From a virus, in the IMG/VR virus record IMGVR_UViG_3300023172_003913, positions 1 to 28,202 of that record: a stretch of 28,202 nt of DNA; one strand, written 5' to 3'. Made by a program: the position numbers and the translations under genes. The notes under the pieces are model-generated. The model saw nothing but the letters and a program-made list of their open reading frames with translations. It had not been told where the DNA came from and did no database searches. The stretch's first letter is position 1. The number at the start of each line of letters is the position of its first letter. Positions 8,186 through 15,843 of the stretch are shown in pieces.

Positions 8186-8191
8186 AAGGAG
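8186..8191 (+). promoter_or_regulatory. Ribosome binding site deciding a GTG start
   Basis: AAGGAG at 8186-8191 lies five bases before GTG 8197 and supports this non-ATG start, the only start consistent with the beginning of the Rossmann motif. Confidence 0.75.
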
Positions 8192-8196
8192 ATAAC

Positions 8197-8847
8197 GTGA
8201 AAGCATTACTAATAGGAACAGGATCTAAATGGGGAGAATATTTTACAAATTTATTAGCTAACACCCATAATTACAACATAGACTTAATTACAAGCTCAGA
8301 CTATCCATCTACCGAAAATGTTACTTGTCATAAGGTAAATTGGTATAGCTTAGATTTACCTATGGTGCAATCTATCATACCATCTTTAAGAATCGATCCT
8401 TATGATATAGTTTTTTTCAATCAAAATACCGGTGGTCCGTTTGGTGAATCTGGTTTTAGAAGAGGTACTATGACTGGTTTAGCCGATTTCAATCAACACT
8501 TGTTTGTTAATTGTTATTTACCTTACATACTAATTAAAGAACTAACTGACTACATTACTCCTAATACAAAAATTTGTTGGATGCTTACAGGCTTAATAGA
8601 TGGCAAAGATCCAGACCTTTGGCAATATTCAGGGTACGGAGCAGTCAAATCTTTTAATGTACATATGCTAAAAGGTTTTGCTAATTCACATCCTGGAATT
8701 TTTACAGGAATCAATCCTTTTTGGTTTCCTGAAGGGCAAGAACAAAATGATGCAGAACTAATATATAATCTAATACAATCCTTAACTGCAGAAAGCAATG
8801 GTAGAATGTATTTTAAAGATAAAAGAGAATGGGAATTATCCAGCTAA
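8197..8847 (+). CDS. Short-chain dehydrogenase/reductase-like protein
   Basis: This is the only plus-strand gene in the window. The 216-residue product begins with a Rossmann dinucleotide-binding strand and loop (MKALLIGTGSKWG, with G7xG9xxxG13) and has the SDR catalytic pair in YGAVK (Y147 and K151). Residues MLTG near 129-132 lie where the active-site Ser/Thr is expected, and NQN near 75-77 resembles the SDR NAG-type motif. The length is near the short end for SDRs. Such enzymes oxidise or reduce alcohols, including sugar nucleotides, so a role in sugar tailoring with the neighbouring glycosyltransferases is plausible but unproven. It starts at GTG behind AAGGAG. Its last 12 bp overlap the 3' end of the convergent dioxygenase gene. 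Confidence 0.72.
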   Translation: MKALLIGTGSKWGEYFTNLLANTHNYNIDLITSSDYPSTENVTCHKVNWYSLDLPMVQSIIPSLRIDPYDIVFFNQNTGGPFGESGFRRGTMTGLADFNQHLFVNCYLPYILIKELTDYITPNTKICWMLTGLIDGKDPDLWQYSGYGAVKSFNVHMLKGFANSHPGIFTGINPFWFPEGQEQNDAELIYNLIQSLTAESNGRMYFKDKREWELSS

Positions 8848-9471
8848 GTACATTCCTAATAAAGCAGTATATCTTTGTGCATCTAATACTTTAGGAACTG
8901 CATGATAAGTTTTTTCGGTGTTAGTCCAAAAAGTTCCAGTAAATGCTGTTCCGTTAGCTTTGTAATAATATTTAGAAGCATCAGTACCTTCATCTTCCCA
9001 ATTATGGTTTTCATGAGAAAAAATAGTAGTTGTATGATTATCTTGTAAATTTATAGATCCTGCCCAAAAAGAAAACCTATTATCTAAGTGCCACGGTTGA
9101 GACCAATCTTTAAAATCAGATATAAGCATATATGCTTGTTTAGACCAATGATCGAAATTATTTTCGCGCCACCAATCATCGAAACCATAATGAATAGGAT
9201 ATCTAATTTTATCTAACTCTAAAAAAATTTTAGTTACTTCTTTATAAACTTTAAAATGATGCTGAATTAATAAATATTCTGATTCTTCACGATATTCTTT
9301 TTTTACTTGTTGCCTGCCTTTGTAGACTATTAAATTTTCAAAGGATAGTTGTTCTAATTTATCTATTGTTTTATACTTACTTAAAATATCAGAATGAACA
9401 GGATGGAATGTACATTCTATTATAGGAGGCTCATTCTGAATAACTTTATAACTTTTAATTCTATCTACCAT
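8836..9471 (-). CDS. 2-oxoglutarate/Fe(II)-dependent dioxygenase-like protein
   Basis: The 211-residue protein carries the double-stranded beta-helix signature in its C-terminal half: H128 and D130 in QPWHLDNRF as the HxD iron ligands, H190 in TYHAVPKV as the distal ligand, and R200 ten residues later in the position that binds 2-oxoglutarate. Such enzymes hydroxylate or otherwise oxidise proteins, nucleic acids or small molecules and are common in marine T4-like phages. The N-terminal ~100 residues are unassigned. It is the last gene of the leftward operon, overlapping the upstream radical SAM gene by 7 bp and the convergent SDR gene by 12 bp at its 3' end. Substrate unknown. Confidence 0.75.
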   Translation of the reverse strand: MVDRIKSYKVIQNEPPIIECTFHPVHSDILSKYKTIDKLEQLSFENLIVYKGRQQVKKEYREESEYLLIQHHFKVYKEVTKIFLELDKIRYPIHYGFDDWWRENNFDHWSKQAYMLISDFKDWSQPWHLDNRFSFWAGSINLQDNHTTTIFSHENHNWEDEGTDASKYYYKANGTAFTGTFWTNTEKTYHAVPKVLDAQRYTALLGMYLAG

Positions 9472-10661
9472 TTTTCTATCTTGTATTCTTCTGCTAAATC
9501 ATTAAAATATGGAACTGTTTGAAACAAGTTTTGATTTCTTTTACTATCAAATTTTTTTTGCTCTTTAAAAAAATCTATAATTTTATCTTTATCTTTTTTT
9601 ATTGTCAAAGCTTGTTTATATTGAGAAATTAAATCATTAATAGGTATATGTCTATAAACTGGTAACTCTGCTAATTTTTGCAAACCTTTTTCAATTATTA
9701 TATTAGGACAATTATTCAATATAGGTGTCCCTACAACAGGAATAAAGAAAAACGGTACCACTTTATTATGCATAACACAACATTTTTTTAGAAGTTTTGG
9801 AATAGATAATGCATTTATATTCTGTATTGTTGTAGCTATGCTTATTTGTACTTTTTCATTTTTAATTTTTTGCTGAATAATATTTAAATTCTTATAAACT
9901 TTGTCCCATTTTCCTGGCCATCTAATATATTCGTAAACTTCTTCTTCCCCATCTATGCTAACTTGTAAATTAATTTCTGCAAAATTATTCCATCTATCTA
10001 TAAAATCTTCAATTTTGTTTACCTGTAAATTTGTACTATAATTTATAGCTATTTGATTTGCTCTATTATTTTTTATAATTACATCTAATATTTCATCATG
10101 GAAATCATTTATTAAAGGTTCTCCACCTAACATGTAAATACATGCTAAATTTTTTGCTCTATAAATTAATTCTAAAACTTTATCTTTATTGTCTCTACTT
10201 AATTCGATATCATTTGGTATCTCTCTACCTTCTATTTCTGCTAATTGTTTAGCCAATAAACTACTGCTAGACCAATTACACATTCTACATGCAAGATTGC
10301 ATTTATTCCCTAATCCTATATCTAAATATCTTATATCCGAAAAATCTATTACTTTTTTCAAATTTAAGTTACTTACAGTATATCCATAAAATTTATTTTT
10401 ATTTGCAACATCTCTAAAACTTCTAGTACCTGCACTTTCCATTTGCCAACAACGATTACAAAAATTATGTTTTTTATTTTCTATAAAAGTTTCTCTAATA
10501 CCATAAATGTAATCATTATTAATTATTTCATCTACATTTAACGAATCTATATTCAATCCTGTTGGTATATATCCAGCATTGCAACAAACCCTAATCTCAC
10601 CATTAGATCCTAAGCTTACACTATTAAATGGTAATACACAATAGTTACTTAACACTATCAT
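9465..10661 (-). CDS. Radical SAM protein with N-terminal twitch-like domain
   Basis: The frame is open from TTG 10670, but ATG 10661 is the likelier start; GTG 10655 with AAAGGA five bases upstream is a real alternative. Numbering from 10661, the N-terminus has C8, C26-C27, C68 and C71 (SNGEIRVCCNAG ... FCNRCWQMESAGTRSFRD), the pattern of an N-terminal twitch domain that probably binds an auxiliary [4Fe-4S] cluster. The radical SAM core follows with C121, C125 and C128 (GNKCNLACRMC) and GGEPLIN about fifty residues later. It shares this architecture with the 11870-13084 gene. Its 5' end overlaps the upstream radical SAM gene and its end overlaps the dioxygenase gene by 7 bp. Substrate unknown. 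Confidence 0.87.
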   Translation of the reverse strand: MIVLSNYCVLPFNSVSLGSNGEIRVCCNAGYIPTGLNIDSLNVDEIINNDYIYGIRETFIENKKHNFCNRCWQMESAGTRSFRDVANKNKFYGYTVSNLNLKKVIDFSDIRYLDIGLGNKCNLACRMCNWSSSSLLAKQLAEIEGREIPNDIELSRDNKDKVLELIYRAKNLACIYMLGGEPLINDFHDEILDVIIKNNRANQIAINYSTNLQVNKIEDFIDRWNNFAEINLQVSIDGEEEVYEYIRWPGKWDKVYKNLNIIQQKIKNEKVQISIATTIQNINALSIPKLLKKCCVMHNKVVPFFFIPVVGTPILNNCPNIIIEKGLQKLAELPVYRHIPINDLISQYKQALTIKKDKDKIIDFFKEQKKFDSKRNQNLFQTVPYFNDLAEEYKIEKW

Positions 10662-11877
10662 CCTTTCCAATGTAACTATTACGCTTATTTCCTAATTCAC
10701 CAAAGTCTAATCCGTTCCATTCTACTCCACAGCATTGTCCACATTTATAAGGACGCATAGATGTATTTCCTCTTTCATTATCCCAAGTATCAGGCAAAAA
10801 TTTTTGAAAAGTATCTTTTTTTAATATATCCCATAAATTATTTTTATGAATATTAAATTCATCAACTCCTCCATCTAACTCTAACATTTTTAAATAATTT
10901 TCATCCGCACTCCTTTCCTTTTGATCTTGAAACGGTTCGGATCCTAAAAAACAACAAGGCGCAACAAACCCATTTGCGCTAATAAAAATTTCATTAAAAT
11001 TTATATTATCTCTTACTTTAGCAATACTTCTACATTTTATATTAAGAGAATTTAATGGAATTTGTTCCCACTTATCTTTTACCCATCGTAAATCATTTTG
11101 AATATGTCCTTGTAAATTCCTAAAATCATCAATAGTTATACTTTGCTTATCTTGATTTTTAAAATAAGTTGCATCCTCAAAATTATGTTTAAAGACACTG
11201 TCTAATGGCTGTTGTAAATCATACAAATATTTTCCATTTTCAAAAACTTGATAGCTTCCTTGATTATTATCATATCTTTGCCATCTTGTTGTTCTCTTTA
11301 CATTGAAATTTCGAAATCCCATCTCTTTAGCTAGTTGATAGGCTTCTTGTACCTGATGCTCATTGTGTTTAAAAACAATGTAATCCCAATGAGCTACTCC
11401 ACCTCCATCAATAAAAGCTTTTGCATTTTCTATTATTTTGTTAAAATCTGTTTTCCGTCGATATAAATGATTTGTATCTGCTAACCCGTCAATACTAAAG
11501 GTGCAATAATTTCCTAAATTATGTTCTCTACGCATTACTTTACCTAGTCTATGCCACCAATCTGGTGTTCTTAAACTACCATTAGTATTGCAAGCCAAGC
11601 CTATAGTTGGAGAAATTTCTCTAACATACTCATAAATATCTACAAACTCTCTGCAAGCGCAAGGGTCTCCAAAATTACCACAAGCTAAAATTTTCTTTAA
11701 ATTATTATTTAAAAAATCTTCAGGCCAAGAATTTATAAATCCTTCCAATGTCCACTCTGTATTAGCAAGAGTTTTTAATTCATATCCATCACTAGTAAAT
11801 CTGGGACACATTGGACATCTACTATTACATTTATCAGAAGGTTCCCAGTGAACCTGAAACTTTGTACCATTAAACAT
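10645..11877 (-). CDS. Radical SAM protein with SPASM-like C-terminal domain
   Basis: The 410-residue protein has C17, C21 and C24 (SDKCNSRCPMC), a CGNFGDP stretch near 66-72 in place of GGEP, and C-terminal cysteines C282, C308-C309, C379 and C382-C383 (GFVAPCCFLG ... YKCGQCCG) as expected of a SPASM-like auxiliary-cluster domain. It is the full-length paralogue of the 118-1224 gene 9 kb away; the block DGLADTNHLYR ... DFNKIIENAKAFI is nearly invariant between them and also similar in DNA. It starts at ATG 11877, overlapping the upstream stop by 8 bp (ATGTTTAA), the same junction found at 118-125. Likely modifies a peptide or sugar by radical chemistry; which one is unknown. Confidence 0.87.
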   Translation of the reverse strand: MFNGTKFQVHWEPSDKCNSRCPMCPRFTSDGYELKTLANTEWTLEGFINSWPEDFLNNNLKKILACGNFGDPCACREFVDIYEYVREISPTIGLACNTNGSLRTPDWWHRLGKVMRREHNLGNYCTFSIDGLADTNHLYRRKTDFNKIIENAKAFIDGGGVAHWDYIVFKHNEHQVQEAYQLAKEMGFRNFNVKRTTRWQRYDNNQGSYQVFENGKYLYDLQQPLDSVFKHNFEDATYFKNQDKQSITIDDFRNLQGHIQNDLRWVKDKWEQIPLNSLNIKCRSIAKVRDNINFNEIFISANGFVAPCCFLGSEPFQDQKERSADENYLKMLELDGGVDEFNIHKNNLWDILKKDTFQKFLPDTWDNERGNTSMRPYKCGQCCGVEWNGLDFGELGNKRNSYIGKDDSVK

Positions 11878-13084
11878 TAAAATAATCCTTTAACATATAA
11901 AAATATTCTGGAAATGTTTTTTCAAAAGATTCATTTCTAAATTTATCTCGCATTTTTATTTCTTTACACCAATTTGTCCATGCAATATTACAAAAACTGT
12001 TTTTCGAATTTTTTAATAAAGCACAAATCATATCTTTTTGTTTTTTCCAATCCATAGGATCATGCTTACTTTTTGTTTGAGAAATTTTTTCAATTAATTG
12101 CGATTTAATTTCCCATGGAAGAATTCTAACTCCTCTATGATCATGAACTGTATTAATATACATCCTTAAACCTTTTGCAGCATAGTGCTCATATGTTTCA
12201 AAAAAATCGAAAGCATTAAATGCACTTAAACTAAGACAGGCACCTACTAACCATTCTGTTTCATTTTTTTCTTTTTCTTTTAAAAAATTATCTATAACTT
12301 CTTCTGATTTATCCCAATTTGCCCCATGTCTTAAATATTCAAACTTAGGACCTACTCCGTCAGAGCTAACTTGTATATCTATAACTTTGAATTTATTTAA
12401 AATATTAATCTGTTTATCTGGGAAAATAGTTCCATTTGTATTATAATGAACTACTTGATTGTGACTGTATCCATTATCTACACAATACTTTAAAATTTTC
12501 CAATGTGATTCTATATAAAAAGGTTCTCCGCCTGCAAAATCAAAATGTTCTGCATATTCTAATAATTCTTTAATATCTTCCCAAACAAATTTATTATCTT
12601 TATGAAAGCTTTCTGTTCCAATTCTAAACTTATCCTGCTTCATAAAGCCTTTTACATCATTAGGACTTTGTAATTCAGCTTCTTCTTGTAACCACGGTGT
12701 ACTATGCGTAGGCGCACAAATTCTACATTTGATGTTACATAAATTGCCCATGCTTAAATCTAAAACAATTGGCAAAGATTTAAAAGATAAATCTAACTCT
12801 CTTTCTTGATATTTCTTATTATCACGTATCCGTTTACTTTCTTTACCTGCATCCTCTTCTTTCCAACAAGTAATACATTCTGGTATTCTCATACCTTTTT
12901 CTAATTGATCAGCAAAATCTTTTCTAGAATTACTAAACCAAAAATCTTTTATACTTGCTTCATTCAGACGTGTATGGCCTTCATTTGTTGTTAAGTATTT
13001 GTCTGTTAAACAACAAGGACGTATAGCACCGCTAGGATGAATACTTAAATTCATATACGCATTAACACATTTTGTATCACTCAT
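11870..13084 (-). CDS. Radical SAM protein with N-terminal twitch-like domain
   Basis: The frame is open from GTG 13105, but ATG 13084 is preferred because it gives an 8-bp ATGAGTGA overlap with the upstream stop, a junction type repeated in this operon. The resulting 404-residue protein has N-terminal cysteines C6, C24-C25, C70 and C73 (GAIRPCCLTD ... ECITCWKEEDAGKESKRIRD) as a twitch-like cluster site, then the radical SAM triad C116, C120 and C123 (GNLCNIKCRIC) and FAGGEPFYIES as the SAM-binding motif. The remaining barrel carries VSSDGVG, typical of this superfamily. Close in architecture to the 9465-10661 gene. Substrate not deducible. Confidence 0.87.
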   Translation of the reverse strand: MSDTKCVNAYMNLSIHPSGAIRPCCLTDKYLTTNEGHTRLNEASIKDFWFSNSRKDFADQLEKGMRIPECITCWKEEDAGKESKRIRDNKKYQERELDLSFKSLPIVLDLSMGNLCNIKCRICAPTHSTPWLQEEAELQSPNDVKGFMKQDKFRIGTESFHKDNKFVWEDIKELLEYAEHFDFAGGEPFYIESHWKILKYCVDNGYSHNQVVHYNTNGTIFPDKQINILNKFKVIDIQVSSDGVGPKFEYLRHGANWDKSEEVIDNFLKEKEKNETEWLVGACLSLSAFNAFDFFETYEHYAAKGLRMYINTVHDHRGVRILPWEIKSQLIEKISQTKSKHDPMDWKKQKDMICALLKNSKNSFCNIAWTNWCKEIKMRDKFRNESFEKTFPEYFYMLKDYFNV

Positions 13085-14444
13085 AATTCTTATATACCTT
13101 TTCACATAAAAGATAAAAATCTGTATATTCAGGAAAAGTTTTTTGTAAATTTGTACCTAATCTTTTATCATTTTCTGTAAAAAATACATAAAAATCTCTC
13201 CTACCTCTTTTTATCAATTCCTCAGACACTGGGTTAGCAAATGCATAATCTCGCACTCTTCGCATTTTCTCAAACTCTACATCTGTAAACCATTTTTTAT
13301 TTTCTTTTATAAAATCTAAATTAGCATCCATGTTTGATTGTAAAAAATCATTAGGCAAAATATTTAACATCCAATGTGGTGGTTCTTTTAAATAAGGCGT
13401 ATCAAATTGCAACTGGTGCATAGGAATTTTCATTCCTAAATTAGATCTCCAATCTATAACTTTTTCTAAAAAATTCTTAAATGTTGCAACACATAAAACA
13501 TTAAAAGTACACATTAAACCTACTTTAAAATCTCTACGAATAGCTTCTTTTAAATTATTTTCCCAATGTTCTGTTTTTAAACCTGTCCTCATATACTCTG
13601 CTTGCTCGCCCCATCCTTCAATACTAGTATACAAGGAAAAAGAACGTATTTTTTTATTATCTAATAAGCTTTGTATTCTTGTGTACAATCTATTAATTTT
13701 TTGTTTACTTACCCCTAAATTACTATTAAGACTTATATCTAACTGCGGCGCTGGTTCTTTTTCTAACAAATCAAAAAATTGCATTGCACCTGGATTCATT
13801 AGGGGCTCTCCTCCTGTTATTCTTAGCGTACTAAGGTCTTTTCTTAATTCAGGCCACCATTTCCAAAACGCTTCTATATAAGGATTATCATCTTTAGGTC
13901 GATAATATCTACCTGAATCTAAAAATTCGATCCCATATTGGTTATAAGTTAAATCATAATTACCATATTTTTCTATTTCTTCCATCCATAACGTGCTTGC
14001 TTGAGGACAACAGTAACCACATCTATAATTACATCCATTTCCAAAACTTACCTCAAGATATTTTGGATTTATATCGGCATCCCATGGCATCTTTCCTAGC
14101 TTTTCTATTTCATCGACTGCATAATCACTTGAACTATGTATCATTCTATCGCTAATATGATCTCCACCTAAATTTTCTATATTCCAACAATAATAACACT
14201 CTTCCGGCCTTTCACCTTCTAGCATTTTTTTACGTTGCTCTTTTTTCCAAGACGTGTTATGCAACGCACTAGGATTGTCCTTTATTTCATCTATGCTAAT
14301 ATGATGTGGTCTTGGATGATAACAACTATGATTATCACCTGTATGCAAATATAATGTTTGATGAAGCCACTTCATTGCACAAAAACCATTACCAATTTTA
14401 TTCAGTCTATCTCTTGTATTTTTTATTAAATCAACCTTTTGCAT
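13077..14444 (-). CDS. Radical SAM protein with variant N-terminal twitch domain (SCYHP type)
   Basis: The 455-residue protein has a distinct N-terminal cysteine set, C22, C41, C83 and C86 (FCAMKW ... HSCYHPRPHH ... ECYYCWNIENLGG), likely ligands of an auxiliary cluster. The radical SAM motif is C138, C142 and C145 with an extra adjacent C146 (GNGCNYRCGYCC), followed by ITGGEPLMNP. It is the intact sister of the frameshifted gene immediately upstream in the operon; both share SCYHP, NPSALHNT and EQRKKML/EQRKLML blocks. It begins at ATG 14444 inside the 3' end of that gene (19-bp overlap) and ends in an 8-bp overlap with the next. Function beyond radical SAM chemistry is unknown. Confidence 0.87.
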   Translation of the reverse strand: MQKVDLIKNTRDRLNKIGNGFCAMKWLHQTLYLHTGDNHSCYHPRPHHISIDEIKDNPSALHNTSWKKEQRKKMLEGERPEECYYCWNIENLGGDHISDRMIHSSSDYAVDEIEKLGKMPWDADINPKYLEVSFGNGCNYRCGYCCPQASTLWMEEIEKYGNYDLTYNQYGIEFLDSGRYYRPKDDNPYIEAFWKWWPELRKDLSTLRITGGEPLMNPGAMQFFDLLEKEPAPQLDISLNSNLGVSKQKINRLYTRIQSLLDNKKIRSFSLYTSIEGWGEQAEYMRTGLKTEHWENNLKEAIRRDFKVGLMCTFNVLCVATFKNFLEKVIDWRSNLGMKIPMHQLQFDTPYLKEPPHWMLNILPNDFLQSNMDANLDFIKENKKWFTDVEFEKMRRVRDYAFANPVSEELIKRGRRDFYVFFTENDKRLGTNLQKTFPEYTDFYLLCEKVYKNYE

Positions 14445-14836
14445 TCTTCAATAAACTCTTTTAATTCAGGAAACGTAGAAAATATATCTGTATTTCTTCT
14501 ATTATCATGTTGTTCAAAAAATAAATAAAAATTTTGCTTTGCTATTTTTTCTTGTTCTATATTTAGTGGCTCTTTTGCCCAGTTGTAAAGCCTTCTGATT
14601 TTATCAACTTCAAAATCTTTAAATCCTTTAAATCTGTTATTATTTGTCTCAGGGTTTTGTTCCATAAAATTAATACTTTTTGACAATTCTTCAAGCAAAA
14701 AACTAGGAGCTAATTTCATAGATAACCATAACGGATGATGTAACATAGGAACGTCAAACCATATTAATTGTCTATCATCATTTAATTCTATCCGTAAATT
14801 TAGTATTTCTTTTATAAAATTTAACCAGTTAGGCAA
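14426..14836 (-). pseudogene. C-terminal part of frameshifted radical SAM gene
   Basis: This frame encodes the missing C-terminus of the 14821-15843 gene. Its residues (PNWLNFIKEILNLRIEL, HHPLWLSMKL, NTDIFSTFPELKEFIEECKRL) align with the tail of the 455-residue sister (FKNFLEKVIDWRSNLG, EPPHWMLNI, GTNLQKTFPEYTDFYLLCEKV). The only start near its beginning is a TTG with no ribosome binding site, so it is unlikely to be a separate gene. Read together with the N-terminal part after a single-base correction near 14877-14881 it gives one protein of normal length for this family. It may be a broken gene or an assembly indel. Confidence 0.8.
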
Positions 14837-15843
14837 AGATAAAATATTTGCAGTAATAATAAATGTAAGGCTATGCTTTTTCCTGTTTTTAGATAATCAA
14901 CAATATTTTTATGCAAAACTGAAAAATCTAATCCATTCCTTATATATTCTGCTTGTTTACCCCAAGAGTCTAAACTACAAAACAACATAAAATGATCTAT
15001 ACAATTATTTTCTGTAATATATTTTAAGCTTTGTAAAAATTTTGACCATTGCTGACCTGGTGGACAACAGTTACTGGTAATACTTAAATTTAAATCGGCT
15101 TTCGGATGTTTTTTTATAAATTCAAACACTTTAAAAGTATTCTTATCCATTAAAGGTTCTCCGCCAGTCATCCTAAAAGTTTTTAAATCATTATATATAT
15201 TTGGAAACCATTGCCAAAACGCAAGTGTATATGGATTGTCTGGAGAATTATCTATTTTTAAGCTTTCTACCCAACTAGGATCATTGTGCTTTGAATCAAT
15301 TAATTTGTAAGCCCCATGTTCTAGCACTTCTTTATGCCATTCTGTAGATAAATGCGGACTACAATAAGAACATTTAAAATTGCAAGCTTGGTTAAAATTA
15401 ACTTCTAAATATCTAGGGTTAGGATTATCAGTTGGGCCTTTACTTAGAATATCATCTATTAAATTAGGCTCATATACGTCTTTACTTCGATATGCTCTAT
15501 CACTTATATTTCCTTGATCTTCGATTTCCCAACAAAAAGAACATTCATTTGGTCGCTTACCTTTTAACATTAATTTTCTTTGTTCTTTTTTGTATGCTGT
15601 ATTATGAAGAGCAGAGGGATTTTTATTCAATTCTTCTAAAGGAATATTATGCGACGGAGGATGATAACAACTATGAGTTTTACCCGTAGGTAAGTGTAAA
15701 CTTACGTTATACCATTTTGCTAAACAAAAACTTGGGCTTACATTATTTAAAATATCTAAAATATTTTTTGTTTTTTCAAAATACTCACTGTTGTATTTGC
15801 CTTTGTAAAGGTTAACTTTATCACCTTTAATATCTTCAAGCAC
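14821..15843 (-). CDS. Radical SAM protein, SCYHP twitch type, N-terminal part before frameshift
   Basis: As read, the product is 340 residues: a twitch-like N-terminus with C40, C59, C101 and C104 (FCLAKW ... HSCYHP ... ECSFCWEIEDQG), then the radical SAM triad C154, C158 and C161 (NQACNFKCSYC) and MTGGEPLMDK. The last ~23 residues (after LKTGK) do not match the sister gene at 13077-14444, while an adjacent frame does, so the reading frame is broken near residue 320. The start is GTG 15843, well supported by AGGAG shortly upstream and an 8-bp overlap with the preceding stop. The catalytic core is intact; the lost C-terminus is the end of the barrel and following helices. Confidence 0.85.
   Translation of the reverse strand: MLEDIKGDKVNLYKGKYNSEYFEKTKNILDILNNVSPSFCLAKWYNVSLHLPTGKTHSCYHPPSHNIPLEELNKNPSALHNTAYKKEQRKLMLKGKRPNECSFCWEIEDQGNISDRAYRSKDVYEPNLIDDILSKGPTDNPNPRYLEVNFNQACNFKCSYCSPHLSTEWHKEVLEHGAYKLIDSKHNDPSWVESLKIDNSPDNPYTLAFWQWFPNIYNDLKTFRMTGGEPLMDKNTFKVFEFIKKHPKADLNLSITSNCCPPGQQWSKFLQSLKYITENNCIDHFMLFCSLDSWGKQAEYIRNGLDFSVLHKNIVDYLKTGKSIALHLLLLQIFYLCLTG
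14877..14881 (-). other. Frameshift site in a homopolymer
   Basis: The coding strand reads GGAAAAAGC here. Adding one A (or slipping back one base on AAA) joins the two frames as TGKKHSLTF, which continues the alignment with the sister gene. A five-A run is a typical place for a sequencing indel or a phase mutation. Confidence 0.7.

Noticed and set aside
8550-8798. Minus-strand open frame opposite the SDR-like gene
   Set aside because: It mirrors the well-supported plus-strand SDR frame and has no motif or ribosome binding site.
14870-14890. Programmed -1 ribosomal frameshift in the split radical SAM gene
   Set aside because: GGAAAAAGC is a weak slippery site, I see no clear downstream stem or internal Shine-Dalgarno stimulator, and the intact sister gene needs no shift. 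An indel is simpler.
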